Shown here in pieces: positions 12,460 to 25,013 of a stretch of DNA of 64,000 nt. The translations under genes were made by a program, and so were the position numbers. Position 1 is the first letter of the stretch; each line of letters starts with the position of its first letter. The stretch lies in assembly GCA_007922305.1 (NCBI GenBank), contig ML677386.1, forward strand, positions 10,273,830-10,337,829. Reading direction: 5' to 3'. The notes under the pieces are model-generated. The model did not search any database. It was not told where the DNA came from and was given only the letters and a program-made list of their open reading frames with translations. The DNA comes from Dermatemys mawii. Taxonomy: Eukaryota > Chordata > Testudines > Dermatemydidae.

Positions 12460-12640
12460 TAATGTGTTTATTTTCACAGCACCTACATGAAATAGGAAAC
12501 TATTATTCCTTCTTTGCGTATAGAGAACACAGAGAAACTAAGTGACTTATCCAAGGTCATGCAGCAAGTTAGTGGCAGAGCAGGGAATTGAACCCAGATC
12601 TCTAGCTAGTGCCTTAGCCATTAAACCATCCTTCCGGTCC
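12460..12640 (-). mobile_element. MIR SINE, antisense
   Basis: Carries the antisense MIR core in order: 'gaaactaagtgacttatccaaggtca', 'cagcaagttagtggcagagc', 'gggaattgaacccagatct', 'gccttagccattaaacca'. MIR is an ancient tRNA-derived SINE found across amniotes. The tRNA-like head would be at the right end. Confidence 0.8.
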
Positions 12641-14208
12641 TATTTTGATTCAAACATTATGACAATGAGTTAATAAATTATGTAGTGTTTTAGAGGTGAA
12701 TGTAAAATACTGCACAGTTCAGCTGTTGCTGAATGTAGAGTATTGTTAAGCCCTAGGGTTACTATTCAGTCTGTGACTATTCTAGTACATGTAGTAGGGC
12801 TGATATTCCAAGTAATTTCTCGGTTTATTGGACCCTTCAAAGCTTGGTTTCTTACCTGAAAGCTTAGGTTCTTTTGTCCTTAGCATCTCTATTTTGAGGC
12901 CAATCTAATTCTTAGCTTCTGGGCCCTCTGTTCTAGCATGATTGAAAATGCACGTCAGAATAACCAGGATGCTGATATGTGGTATATTAAGACAAAACTT
13001 TTGCTGAAGATTTTTGTCTAGCTGTTTCTAATTCTATTACCAGACAAGACTAACACTATCAAGCAGTGTGAGCTTTGATGGAGTACTACTGACTGTCACA
13101 TTTTTCTAGCAGATCTCTGTTATAAGTGAAAATCACCAGTGTGCTTATACAGAGCATGCTCATCACTTAAATCTGATGTAAGCACTATTTTGAGGAGTTA
13201 TAGGGTGCATAGGCCTTATGTGAGTTCTCTGCACAGGGGTGAATATCAGCCTAAGTGAGCTCCTGGTCATGTTTTCTGGAATTATGTGTGCTACGAATAT
13301 AAGGTGTGCACATAAATGTATATTTCCAGACAAAAAGAACCCTGGTTATGATAGACTTAGGGCTATCGCTATACTTCCTTTTAAACTGATTTGAATCAAA
13401 TATAGATATTTTTAAAATAAATACCAGATGGTAGAAACTTGCTGTTAAACTTACTCTTCATGCTCCTTCCACATAGGACTTGGAGATCATTACCAGTAGC
13501 TTCATGTTACCTAAATTCTACCCTGTCCAATATCTGAACTGTACTATTGATAACAATAAACAAATTAGAATTTACCTATATTTTGTAATTTTACAGGAAT
13601 TTCCTCTGTGGATATATAATGTTTTCCATATATCCCAACCTTCATCCTGTTGTTAGTTATGAAAATGAGGAAAGCATCCTCATTGAACAAAATAACTCCA
13701 TCTTGTCTGACCCATCTGGTGCATGTGACCAGCTTTTCTAGGACCAGAATAAGAGTAGGGCTTGAGTGAGAGTTAGCTGGCTGAGGCTTTACCTAGAGAA
13801 GACTGAAGTGATGTTTGTAAGCTGTTGGCAGCACTGGAAGAAGTGGCATAGATTATATTGTCTCCTTTGATTGAAAGCTTGTGCGCACCATTTGTTTCTC
13901 AGGTTCATAATTTAGAAGCCTTGTTCATTTGTATTATATGTAAAGTTTTAGCCGGCTGCGGTTGCCAAGACTCTGCTCTCAGCAAGAAGGATGCAGTATG
14001 GGCCATGGGACCATTGCTCAACTCTTGTCATCTGTTAGTTAACAGTATTTCAGTGGCAATATAAAGCAATTAATGATGTCAAGCATTGTTTTACTGAGAT
14101 TAGTACATATCAAATTTCTCTGCACTGTTTTCTGTGCACAAGTCTGTAACGGGAGGGCGGGGGCGCGTTCTGGGTATCTGCATGTTATAGATGGAGCATT
14201 ACTGACAT
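12641..14208. other. Unassigned sequence
   Basis: No gene, RNA gene or clear transposon end is recognised. Open frames here are short and featureless. Confidence 0.45.
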
Positions 14209-14214
14209 CTATAG

Positions 14215-14434
14215 TTCTTTAGAGAAACAAGGTGAGTGAGGCAATACCTTTTATTGGACCAGTTTCTATTAGTAAAAGAGACAAGATTTCAAGCTTAGTC
14301 AAAGCTCTTTTTCTGGATCTCAAAAGCTTGTCTCTTTCACCAACAGAAGTTGGTCCAATAAAAGGTATTACCTCACCCACCTGGTCTCTCTAATCTCTGG
14401 GGATCAACATGGCTACAGCAGCACTACAAACAAC
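14215..14434 (+). mobile_element. PLE-type fold-back element, second family
   Basis: Inverted arms at about 14219-14290 and 14325-14392 share AATACCTTTTATTGGACCA and AAAGAGACAAG, separated by a loop of about 35 bases. A one-sided tail on the right reads 'ggggatcaacatggctacagc', the counterpart of the AACACGGCTAC tail in the other fold-back elements. CTATAG flanks it on both sides (14209-14214 and 14435-14440). There is no coding capacity. It belongs to the same structural class as 2313-2537 but with different arm sequence. Confidence 0.6.
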
Positions 14435-14440
14435 CTATAG

Positions 14441-16311
14441 CTTAGGTGCTTACGTGTTACCATTGTAAACTCTTTCATTTGCATATAACTTTCTGAAATT
14501 TTCATTAGTCAGGATGAAACGTTCAATGCCGGGTCTTTGCCTGAGGCAGAGGTACTGTACTTCTCTTTAAACTTGAGCAAAAACAGCTGAGCCTTTATTG
14601 AGACACTGGACAATGGGGAGAGGAGGAAAATACATTTCCATTGCAGCTGAAGATTCCATCCACACAGCGCATTCTCCAGCCGTGGGGTACAGAGGCAAAG
14701 TAAGCCTTTTCTGTAATTTCAGCCCTCAGCTACTCCTGAGTGGAATGGGCACCTGAACTAAGAGCAGGGAGACTCTCTTTCCCCTGTGCTCTCAGTACTC
14801 CATTTGCTGGTTCTGAAGCAGCCTGGAAAAGAGAGCTTCCTGAATCAAATATGGAAAGGATGGACCTGGGGTTGTAGGAGGGAGAGTAGATTGAGATAAG
14901 AACCTGGAGGAGACAGAGATGAGAGGCTAGCTGGGCGGATGGAAACAGAGAAACTTGGACTGAGTGCCAGGTGTGTGGGAAGAAGGAGTGGAGAAGATCT
15001 GCACTAGTTGAGAAAGGAGCCTGGCACAAGAGGCTGGAGGGGGAGAGACTGGGTTGGAAACATAATGAGGACTGGGAGAGAGATTCTTTATATGGAGAAT
15101 ACTGCTGGAGCCAGAAATATCTCTAAACGCAGAATAAGTTTTCTAAGTATGACCACTGTAGATTCACATAAATGTATCTGACATGTCTATTTTCAGGGAT
15201 TCCTAGAATCCGAACCATTTTGTTGTGCATTTATTTCTTCTTAATTAGGTTTTTGCAAATCATTAGCTGCCCACATTTCAGAGCAGTTTTTCCATGTTTA
15301 CTTAATTGATAGGTCAGAACGCTGTAACTTGTCCACCATGGTGTATGCTCATGAGGTCACACTGCATTTTTCCTAATGTTATAACTTGTTTGATGCCACT
15401 TGTTGCAGTATCTAAAGAATAGAAGCTTAATGCATTTATTGAAAAGCCTTTAAGGCAGAGTTTTGTATGGGGCTGCTCTGGCAGCAATACAAGAAGAGAA
15501 GCAGCTCCAGTGGGATTATTAACAGACATTAGGGGGTGGAGGGCTGCAGAGAAAGGAAGGGAGAGAATAGGCAAGCAAGCTTTACCCATGCCAATAGGCA
15601 CATAGGCTACTCGTTGGGAGAGCTAGTATGAGTAGTAATTATTCCTACGAAGAAGTGATTATGTATATGGGAGGGAGTAAGGAGTGAAATGAGGGAAGAG
15701 TAGGAGTAAGTTTTAAAGAGAGATGCAAAGCCACGTATTAAAAATAAATTATTAGTAAAAAGTGTAGTGCCATCTTGGGTTTCTGCTGGCATAGCCTACT
15801 TTTGGTGGAGTTATTTTTTAATGAGTGGCCTGGTATTTTGGGGTTAAATGCTTTCATAATATGTGATGAATCACTGCATGTACAGAAAAACCTGGTCATT
15901 ACAGGATTCTAACCTTACACAGTGCAGCACCAAAAGAGCGAGCCTGTACTATGAGGGATGAAGGAGAGTTTCTTTAGTTGTGTGAAAGTAGCAGACTATA
16001 TAGTCACAGCGGCCAGCCACTATAAGGAGATACGATCACATGCCAAAAGCCACTATATGACAAGTGCCTTCAATTGGCGGGGAGGGTTGTTTTTCTGTTA
16101 TGAATTGGGTTTTACACCATGCAGTCTTCATGTGCTAGGCTGACTGGTAATTACCAGATAAAAGGAGCTTTGGTTTTGTTTGTTGTTCTCTGCTGGTGCT
16201 TCTCTTTCATGATGCTGCAAGGTATTTTAGGCCTAATTTTTCTAAGTTTTATCAAACCAGTTGTCAGCCAGTCTAGGAAACTATGATCTTTTAAAGTCTG
16301 TTGTGGACATA
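14441..16311. other. Unassigned sequence
   Basis: Mostly unique with purine-rich stretches (14700-15060 and 15480-15700). The open frames do not show known domains. Confidence 0.45.
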
Positions 16312-16425
16312 GGGCCAGACTTAAAAAGGTTTTTAGGCACCTATAGAAGCAGCTAGGCACCTTGGGAGATTTACAAAAGTGCCTAACTCCCATTGAAATC
16401 AGCACTTTTGTAAATCTCACTGGCT
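16312..16425. repeat. Palindromic MITE-like repeat
   Basis: Contains gagatttacaaaagtgcc and its inverse gcacttttgtaaatctc around 'taactcccattgaaatca', plus two TTAGGCACCT-type words. This is a common reptile palindromic repeat that begins GGGCCAGA and is built on TTAGGCACCTAA words. The inverted symmetry suggests a small non-autonomous DNA transposon. Confidence 0.55.
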
Positions 16426-17238
16426 CCTTGTTCCTAGAGTCTGCTAATGTCTCCAAAGGCCTGATCCTAAAAAGGAATCAGAAATATCAGACCCATATGC
16501 TTGCACAGAGTTTTATGGAAAGTTACAATTTTAACCTGTGTGCAATTTTAACTCACTCCTGGGTCCTATGCCTCCAGTGTGAGAGATGTAGGAAACTCCC
16601 TTAGCTCTTCAGACTTTTGGCCCTCTGAGTTGCCTGCCGTTCAGCTGTAGGGCTTTTTCCTAATTAGCAGAATCCAACCTCTGACATCTCAGAACTTTCC
16701 TTTCAAATGCAGTCAGTGATGGAGCGCCAGCCCACCCCAGAAATAATGGTTCTAACCTCGGTGTCGCTAGCTGGTAGTTCTGCAGCCCCTGTTAGAGGCT
16801 GGTTGTCCTTTTCCCTTTCCTCTGCCTTCCAGTCAGTCAGTCTATAGGGCCAAGAAAACTGGTCCATGTGGGGTGTTTTCACTCAGAACTGACAGTGTTC
16901 ACCATTATATAATTGATGGGTGGGACATGCCTTAACCTTCCTTGATCTAAACTGATCAACGGTTGTGTAACAATTTAAAAATAAACACATAACTTAAAAC
17001 TGGAAAAGACTTTCTTCTTTTTAGTATGTAATTTTAGAGGTTTTGAGAGATTGACTCATGGTCACATGGTACTGAGGTTGGAGCAAGCTCAGCAGAGCAA
17101 GGCATGTAGAGCATCTGAAGGATCAAACATGAGAGAGAGGGGTTGTTCTTGCATGGCCAATGCTGGCGGTACAAGACTCAGGAATGAAAATCCTGCCTAT
17201 CTTCAGAGAAGCAGATTTACAAAGTATTTCAATATTCC

Positions 17239-17535
17239 CAGCTCTTGGGATTTTATCATGAACCTTGAGATTTGCTGTTTTTCTTATAGCCTCAGTTCCT
17301 GGAGTCCCGTGATTAAGTGAAAATATCAGCTTCTGTTTTTTTTTTAAAAAATGTAAATTTCTAGCTCTCAAATTTGCATAGAGAAGCTTGAAAATGTAAC
17401 CCAGGTGTACCCGATAGTCTCAAAAACCAGAAGACAAATTATGAAACCTCAACTATATGTTTTTAAAATGTTGTGACATTTAAGCCAATCTCATGATTTT
17501 GGGACCCAACTTGTGATTTTTCAAAGCTTGGGTTG
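17239..17535 (-). repeat. Interspersed repeat R1, antisense copy
   Basis: The reverse complement shares ordered blocks with 28060-28370: 'ttttaaaaaca', 'cttctggtttttgag', 'gggtacacctgggttacatttt', an A-rich run, then 'cacttaat'. The two are divergent copies of one interspersed family in opposite orientation. The class is unknown. Confidence 0.55.
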
Positions 17536-18662
17536 GCAGTACTGGTATTTTTCCATTTTACATGGAAAATATTTTACACCTTTGATAGTTTGCCTCTTAG
17601 ACACAAAACATTAAGAGTTAACCTGGAAGTCACAGGGAAATATTAGACGAGATGTCTTTATCACGTCATACGTTGATAAGTAAAGAATATCAGTGGTGAC
17701 AAAATTCAGCACTGAATGTATAATCACTGTAGTTGGTTAATATCTTATTTTTTTTGGAAGACATTGATGTTCTGAGTTTATTGTTATACTATATATTTAG
17801 TTTTATATCCTAATCTGACTTCATTTATCATTTAGACACATTTGTACAAGTCCCCTTGTATCACTGAACAAGCTCAGTTGATTAATTTTGAAAATCTTAC
17901 TCACACCCTTCAGATTCATAAAACCACTGAGCATTGACAAATGTGATGGATTTGAGATAGCTGAATAACTTCCCAGAACCCAGGTTATAAATTGCCTGAA
18001 GAGGAAGCTTTTCACTAGCATTCAAGAAGAAATGCAGATAAATGTTTTAAAAGATGAGTAAAAACTAGCTGTTTCTTTTTAATGTTTCACATACTAACAT
18101 CACATAATAAGTGTACCAGAAGTACTATTAAACTTAAATATCTATCCACTTTATGTTCAGTTCTTTAAGTCCTGGCGGAAGGAGTGTTAAAAGCTTTTAA
18201 GTCATAGACTCAATTTCACCTGAGACAGTTTAATAGCTGGCACAATCCCATAGCAGCAGAACAATACAATAAAACTGAAATGGCTGTAATTATTTTTCAA
18301 AAGGTACAAACTTCAAAACTGTAGTTCACTGTACTGTATACACATACTTTTTATATACAAAGCCTCTAAACTTTCAGAAAAGGATCTTCATCTAAGAAGA
18401 ATTCCAGATTTAAAATTAGACAGGTCTGACTTATTAGAGTCTGTATTGTCAAATTATTTGGAGAAATGTCTTCAAAGACCAGAGGAGTTCTGCTTAGGCG
18501 TAAGACCTTCTTAGAGATGTGTTCAGTACTTCAAGCCAGAGAATGCAAACTTTTGCCCTCAGAATTTACTTTACTGATCTGCACGCTTCACACACATACA
18601 TTGTACTCATGAGCACAGTGTGGTGGTGAGAGTGGCTGCACTTGATGTACATTCTTGTTCTA
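17536..18662. other. Unassigned AT-rich sequence
   Basis: No gene or clear mobile-element end is seen up to the first LTR-like unit. Confidence 0.45.
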
Positions 18663-19965
18663 TGTGTAAGCAGCATCAGGATGAGATCTACTCTGACATC
18701 TGGTGGTGAATTAAGGGAACTGCAGTGAGTTGTGGAAAATAACTTCAGGGCTGATCTATTTGCATAGGCACATCCACCGCGCCTGGCCTGAGCTCACAGC
18801 AGCGCACATGGCCACTTCAGCTGATGTGGGAGCCCCAGTTTCTATGTTATTGGGGCAGGAATGATAAAGTGTTGTTACCCTGATTATGTGAATGAAGGAC
18901 TGTGGACATGTACTTGGCCCTGGTTATGATGGAGGGACTCGCCATCATCTAGGTAGCACCCACTGGGCAAGGGATAGGAGTTTCTGAACACTATGATTTT
19001 GAAAAAGACTATGGACAGGTCCCTATACCTTTTGGTGAAGGCCTTGCCTAAGGGCCCTACAGGCCTATTGTATCTTGCCTCTCTTCACTGTGGAATGACA
19101 GAGCTAATTTTTTATTCTATTAGGAGTCTAGATTCAGTCTGCTGAGCTGAATTCACTTTGGGTGCAGTGATGCACCTGCACTAAGGCCCCTATACTAAAA
19201 GCTGAAATCACTTAAGAGCTGAAATCAGCTAAGAGCTGAAATCACTAAGCACTGTGTTAAGTAGGGGGGTCTGAAGGTCTATTGCTGAGCAGCTGACGGA
19301 GCTGAGCAGTTCCTGAAAATATTATAGAGCAACGCAGTTTGGGTGTTGTCTGGCAGGGCAGCCAGCGAAGCAGTTTGCGCAGCTGGCAGAGTGGCTGGCG
19401 CAGTTCGGGTGTTGGCTGGCTGATCAGAGCAGCTGGCAGAGCAACTAGCAGAGTAGAGCAGTTTGTGGGACAGCCGTGGACCATGTAAGGTGCCCCTTAA
19501 CCTGCCCTCCCTTTCCACCCAGGTTGGGAAGTAAGACTCTGCAGATTGTCTTTTGAACTCTGCACTGACCAGGAACAGTGAATCTTGGGCTGTTGGACTT
19601 TTGGGACTATTGAGTGACTTTTTGGGGTTGTGGAACTCAAGAGCCAAAGGGAAGGACACAGCCTATTTGCTGGGAGGCGGGGCTTCTGGTTCATGGTTTG
19701 TTTTATTAATCTTGTTTGTGGTGTTTCCCCAATATAATGCCACGTTGTTTCTCTCTGTTATTAAAAGCCTTTTGGTACACTCAGACTCTATGCTTGCGAG
19801 AGGGGAAGTATTGTCTCTTAGAGGCACCCAGAGCGGTGGTATATGGTTGTCCCAGGTCACTGGGTGGGGGCTCGAGCCGGTTTTGTATTGTGTTATTGGA
19901 GTGGAACCCCTGGATACTGAACCCGGCCCTTGTTGCTGCCAACTCTGATGGGCAGAAGGGTTACA
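18663..19965 (+). mobile_element. LTR-like unit, copy 1 (1303 bp)
   Basis: Starts TGTGTAAGCAG and ends GGGTTACA, the TG...CA ends of a retroviral LTR. It is colinear with 23491-24951 across its length apart from a GC-rich variable segment. A polyadenylation signal ATTAAA lies at 19760-19765, about 200 bases from the right end, fitting U3-R-U5 order on the plus strand. A short tandem of AGCTGAAATCA units (three, about 17 bp each) lies near 19200-19250. I found no convincing 4-6 bp target duplication and no adjacent primer-binding site, so solo LTR of an endogenous retrovirus is the best reading but not proven. The plus- and minus-strand frames inside it recur in copy 2 and are LTR text, not genes. 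Confidence 0.6.
19760..19765 (+). promoter_or_regulatory. LTR polyadenylation signal ATTAAA
   Basis: ATTAAA in a conserved block shared with copy 2 (24746-24751), followed by a GT-rich stretch, as expected near the R/U5 border. Confidence 0.5.
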
Positions 19966-22900
19966 TACCCTTACCAAAGGGTAGATTGGGTTGAAAGACA
20001 GATTCCTTTCTGAGTCACCAGAAATGTGAATCTTTCTGAATCCAGTGAAAAGGACATTGGGCAATTAACTTCATGTCCACACTGATACTAGAATAGTGAC
20101 AGCTACAAGTACATTGAAAGTAGCAGAATTTTGTCACAGTTTCACTGACACCATAGGTAAGAATATTTTGTCTTATAACCAGGATCCAGATCATCTCCTC
20201 CCATAGAAAACTCTTTGGCAGGGGGATCAGGGAGAAGGAATCCATGTGATGAACCTGTTATAGAGAACTTCCCTCATTGTCCCATCGGGCCAGGGGGGGA
20301 GGCAAGTTTTGGGTCAAGAGGAAAAGGAGACAAGGCCAACCCCCAATGGGTCTTTGGGAGGTCAAGACCATCCGGAAAATGCCCTGTGCCTCTTCATCAG
20401 CTCTGACCTTCTCTCCAATGCACCTGGATTGTTCATTTAGTAACATTTAATATACTCATTTGTACAGAAATTCTTTGTTCTTATTATACTGCCAATTCAG
20501 GTGCTCTATCAGGCACCCTGAAGAAAATAATTGCCTGAGACTTTATTCTTTAAAGTACAGCTCATCCAGATGCCAGTTTTCTTAAAGGAGCAAAGACTGG
20601 CATCTAAAACAGCCGTGCTTAGCTAATGCCTCTGCTCCAGGCTCCTACAAATCAACTTACAGCAGAGCTGCCCAATTTCAGCTCTAGGCTTGCAAGAGAT
20701 GTGCTCAGTACTTGAGCAGAGAATGAGATCTGAACTATTAGCACAATCCGTTTTTTACTATGAAATAACAAAAAAATGTCCTATTGAAAATTACTGCAAG
20801 TAAAAATTTAAGTGTATTTAATGTAAATGCCCTTGATCAAAACACAGGAAGGGTGCCAATGGGTCAAAGACTTTTTGGAAAATTATGTGAGAGAGAAAAT
20901 TTGGGGAAAAATACATAGGTTCCCAGCTAAGTGTATGAGATTCTTTCTTCCTTAGTTTATGAGCTTGCACACCCCTCCTTCAACCTATCAAGCAAAAAAA
21001 TAGTGCAGTGAAGTGTGCAGATCCCAACCTATATTGGGCAGTCAAAAGAGTTAACCCTCCCCCTGAGTGGGGGAGTGCACCCACATCTTCATTCCAATGG
21101 TTACAGTGGGCAAGACAGCAGAGAAAACAGAGGGCAAAAGGACAATTCCTTTTTACTCAGGGGAGGCTATTGAGAGATTTGATGGGTTTCATTTCCTGCT
21201 CCCCAAGAGAGAGCCTTGGTGTTCCCAGCAACAGTCTTAAAAGAGTCTTGTTTGGATTTTTGCCACTACGAAGAGGTCTCGGAGTATTCTTTGGAGGCTG
21301 AATTCTGTGGACAAATCAGTGGCAGGTGTTGGACCTCACCCAAAGAGCCCTTGCTTTCCCGCATCATCTGTATAAAGTCTAGACTAGAAGTCAGCACTCT
21401 GCCAGATGAGCTAGTTAATTGTGCAGGCTTTGGGTACATTCCCAAGTTATGTTTACAGCTTTTTCAGCTCTTGCACAGACTTTAGGGAGAGGTTCCCAAG
21501 GCCTTTCTGTTTCTTTTGTGACCAGTAGGAGACTCTGAATGGTCCATTGGCTTTCCTGGTATCTTCTGGATTTTTTTTTAATTTTGTTTGGGGGTGGGTT
21601 TTTGTTTGTTGTTTTTCCGAATCACTGACAGAATTCTTTCCTCACCTGGGCTGGAGTGTGACTGCATCAGGACCAGCCACGCAGCCACTGTCAGCCTGGA
21701 GAAACAGCTGTCCAGTGCATGGCTCAAGCAGCTGCGATAAAACAGTAATTCCATAAGATGTAGTGTTCAGCAATTATTCTGCGTTGGGGCTTTTCAGGTG
21801 CTTTGGCTTCATCAGGATTTCTTGATTCTCCATCATTTGAGGAAAGTCTTAAATCATTCCACAAAGGACAATACCTGGGCATGCTCTGCAGGTTTTATGG
21901 TCTTTTTTTGTTCCATAAACTGAATTCTAGAGACCTGGATTCTGCAGTGACAGCTTCTCGCAGGCAAAATGGGCAGCTTCAAAGAGGAAAGCACCAGTAT
22001 AAAATGTGCTGGCTTCTCTATCTGTAAATTACCTTCTTGGAGCAGTATCTGCATCTTTTGTGTTGTGATAAATAGAGTGTGTGGCACCTTATCAGAGAGA
22101 TGATCCTCCATGTTTTTGGGATGGAAATGAGGTCAAATATATGGCTGAGTGGGTAACTGCTGTAACTTTAAAGAAATGCCCCGGGGAAGTTCTTCAGGAA
22201 GGTCTGCATTTGTAATGTTAACAGGTAAAAACATAGGGAACCTATCTTTGCAGAATTGTGTTCCGTGCCGTAGAGGCTGATCATAGAGAAGAACATGAAC
22301 CCCTCTGCCATTAGTGTGGGGCATGGAGACTTTTAAATCTATGCTGATCCTTGGGGCTGGAGAAGAGGCAGCTTTCCAATCCTCCGTACTTCCTGAATTC
22401 CCTCTTTATAAGATTCGTGCAAGGTGTTGTCAGTGAGTAGTCATATGATCAAGTACTTCCTTAGATTTTTATCACAAAACACACAGGAAAAACTGGATCA
22501 TTTCCTTGGTGCTTGTGTCAAACCAATAAGTGATGTCCACGCTCAGATCTTTAATACCAGATCCCAAAGTGTTTTAAAAAAGTAACTGAGGTACTTGAGG
22601 GAATATTGTATATGACGAGGCATGGTCATCTCCTTACAGAAATGGAAGGGTTCTTAGCCTTAGTGGCTGCACTTATCACTGAGATTACCTTGGGAGATGA
22701 AATCTCACACACCTCTCAAGGGGTTGTATATGGGTTCAAATGGCTTCATATGCCATCACTGTTAGAGGATTCATTTTCCACCAAGTCTGAATTATTGGCT
22801 ATATTAATTGCAAGTGAGAAGGGAGTTTTCATCTTCCTAACCAGTTTTGTTTCCAAGCAAATACAGATGCTTTCTCTTGGCTGCAGAATAAGGGTTTCTG

Positions 22901-23490
22901 GACAGACGATATGTGAACTAGATCACCTGCAACTTTTTATTGGAGCTCTGCTTGTCTCTTAGTTTCAAGCTAAAGAAGATCTTCAGCGGGGGTTCTTACC
23001 TAGCCATTTAGTGACACATTCATTTTTAAATCTGTCCTTTTATCAGCGAGGTTGTTGCTATTAACATGTCGGCACACATCCTGGATTCCCTGATGTTGGC
23101 AACTCAGTTCTGTTTTGCAAGGACCACACAAGAACTACGTTTTAGAACTAACATGCCTCACCACCTTTTTGTTCACTCTGGTTTGACTGTAGACCTATAT
23201 CTGTACAATAGTGCTTTGTTGGGCAGGCGATCTCTTGAGGTAAACAAGTATTTCACACTTGGTAATGCTTCTCTTCTGACTGTGGGGGTTTTAGTTTCGT
23301 AACAGACACCTTTATAGTTACAGAACAAATAATAATTTTAAAAAAACCTTATTACATGGGCTATTGATATTACAAGTGAGATTAATGCATACTGCAACTA
23401 CACAAGCATTTCATAAAGTCCAAACACTCGGCACTTCTCTGTGTGTCTGGTACTTGTTTTAACAATTCTAGCCAAACTGGTTTCCAGCTA
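19966..23490. other. 3.5 kb between the two LTR-like copies, unassigned
   Basis: If the two copies were the ends of one provirus this would be its interior. I see no gag, protease, pol or env motif, no tRNA-complementary site after 19965 and no purine tract before 23491. Several frames of 60-118 codons occur on both strands but without recognised motifs. Most likely this is ordinary flanking DNA between two independent insertions. Confidence 0.45.
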
Positions 23491-24951
23491 TGTGTAAGCA
23501 GTGTCAGGAATGAGATCTATTCTGACATCTGGTGGTGAATTATGTGAATTGCAGTGAGTTGTGGAAAATAACTTTGGGGGTGATCAGTTTGCATAGGCAC
23601 ACCCACCGCGCCTAGCCTGAGCTCACAGCAGCCCACATGGCAACTTCAGCTGATGTGGGAGCCCCAGTTTCTATGTTATTGGGGCAGGAATGATAAAGTG
23701 ATGTTACCCTGATTATGTGAATGAAGGACTATGCACATGTACTTGGCCCTTGTTATGATGGAGGGACTCGCCATCACCTAGGTAGCACTCACTGGGCAAA
23801 GGCCAGGCATTTGAGACTACTATGATTTTGAGAGAGGCTATGGGCAGGTCCTTATGGTTTTTGGTGAGGGCCTTGCCTAAGGGTCCTACAGGCCTATTGT
23901 ACCTTGCCTCTCTCCACTGTGGAATGACCGAGCTAATTTTTGATTCCATTAGGAGTCTAGATTCAGCTTGCTGAGCTGAATTCACTTTGGGTCCACTGGT
24001 ACACCTGTGCTAAGGCCTCCCTGCAAAAGCTGAAATCACTTGGGAGCTGAAATCACTGAGCACTGTGTTAAGTAGGGGGGCCTGAAAGTATTTTGGTGGC
24101 ACCAAGCAGTTTGTGCAGCTAGCAGAGCGGACTCAGCCGAGCAGTTCCTGGATGCAGTTTGTGCGGCTGGCAGCGGACTCAACCAAGCAGTTCCTGGGTG
24201 CAGTTTGTGCGGCTGGCAGCAGACTCAGCCGAGCAGTTCCTGGGTGCCGTTTGTGACGGGCGCCGCAGAGCAGTTTGAGTGTCTGCTAGCGGGACGGCTA
24301 GCGGAACAGTTTGTGCTGCTGGTGGAGTAACTGGCGCTGCAGAGCAGTTCGAGTGTTGGCTGGCAGAGCAGCTAGTGGATTGACTGGCAGAGCAGAACAG
24401 TTTGTGGGACGGCCGGCGGAGCAGAGCGGCTTATGGTGAGGGCTGCAGCGGAACCCCACGGCGAGGCAGCGCAGTCGGCCCCGGACCACGTAAGGTGCCC
24501 CTTGCCCTACCCTCCACTTCCACCCAGGCTGGGAGGTAAGACTCTGCAGGTTGACTTTTGAACTCTGCACTGACCAGGAACAGACACTTTTGGGACTATT
24601 GGGTGATTTTGGGGTTGTGAGACTCAAGAGCCAAAGGGAAGGACACAGCCTATTTGCTGGAAGGGGGGCTTCTGGTTCATGGTTTGTTTTATTAATCCTG
24701 TTTGTGGTGTTTCCCCAATATAATGCCACGTTGTTTCTCTCTGTTATTAAAAGGCTTTTGGTACACTCAGACTCTGTGCTTGTGAGAGGGGAAGTATTGT
24801 CTCTTACAGACACCCAGAGCAGTGGTATATGGTTGTCCCAGGTCACTGGGTGGGGGCTCGAGCCGGTTTTGTATTGCGCTATTGGAATGGAACCCCTGGA
24901 TACTGAACCCGGCCCTTGTTGCTGCCAACTCTGATGGGCAGAAGGGTTACA
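23491..24951 (+). mobile_element. LTR-like unit, copy 2 (1461 bp)
   Basis: Same termini as copy 1 (TGTGTAAGCAG...GGGTTACA) and the same orientation. It is longer by 158 bases, at least partly because the GC-rich middle carries extra tandem units (24106-24255). ATTAAA at 24746-24751 is conserved. Scattered substitutions separate the copies, so they are not a recent pair. The right flank runs straight into a CR1 3' end after about 70 bases. Its class (endogenous retrovirus LTR) is inferred from termini, length, polyA signal and repetition; no target duplication was found. Confidence 0.6.
24106..24255 (+). repeat. 46-48 bp minisatellite inside LTR copy 2
   Basis: Three units start at 24106 (48 bp), 24154 (46 bp) and 24200 (46 bp), with a partial fourth from 24246. 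Each opens GCAGTTTGTG and ends GAGCAGTTCCTGG(A/G)T or a close variant. Copy 1 keeps related words (gcagtttgggtg, gagcagttcctg) but not the array, so the expansion is specific to copy 2 or was lost in copy 1. Confidence 0.75.
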
Positions 24952-25013
24952 TATGGATCTGTCAGTGTTCAGTGAAACCTAGAGCCTTGACAGGGGCTGG
25001 CACCTGGTCTGCC

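Noticed and set aside
23066..23302. 78-codon plus-strand frame
   Set aside because: Looks protein-like in composition but no family is recognised and neighbouring frames do not continue it.
24298..24846. 182-codon minus-strand frame and its counterpart at 19279-19659
   Set aside because: The same frames recur in both LTR-like copies because the LTR text is repeated; composition follows the GC-rich repeat and no domain is seen.
18663..24951. A single provirus with two LTRs
   Set aside because: No primer site after the left copy, no purine tract before the right copy, no retroviral domains between them and no matching outer duplication.
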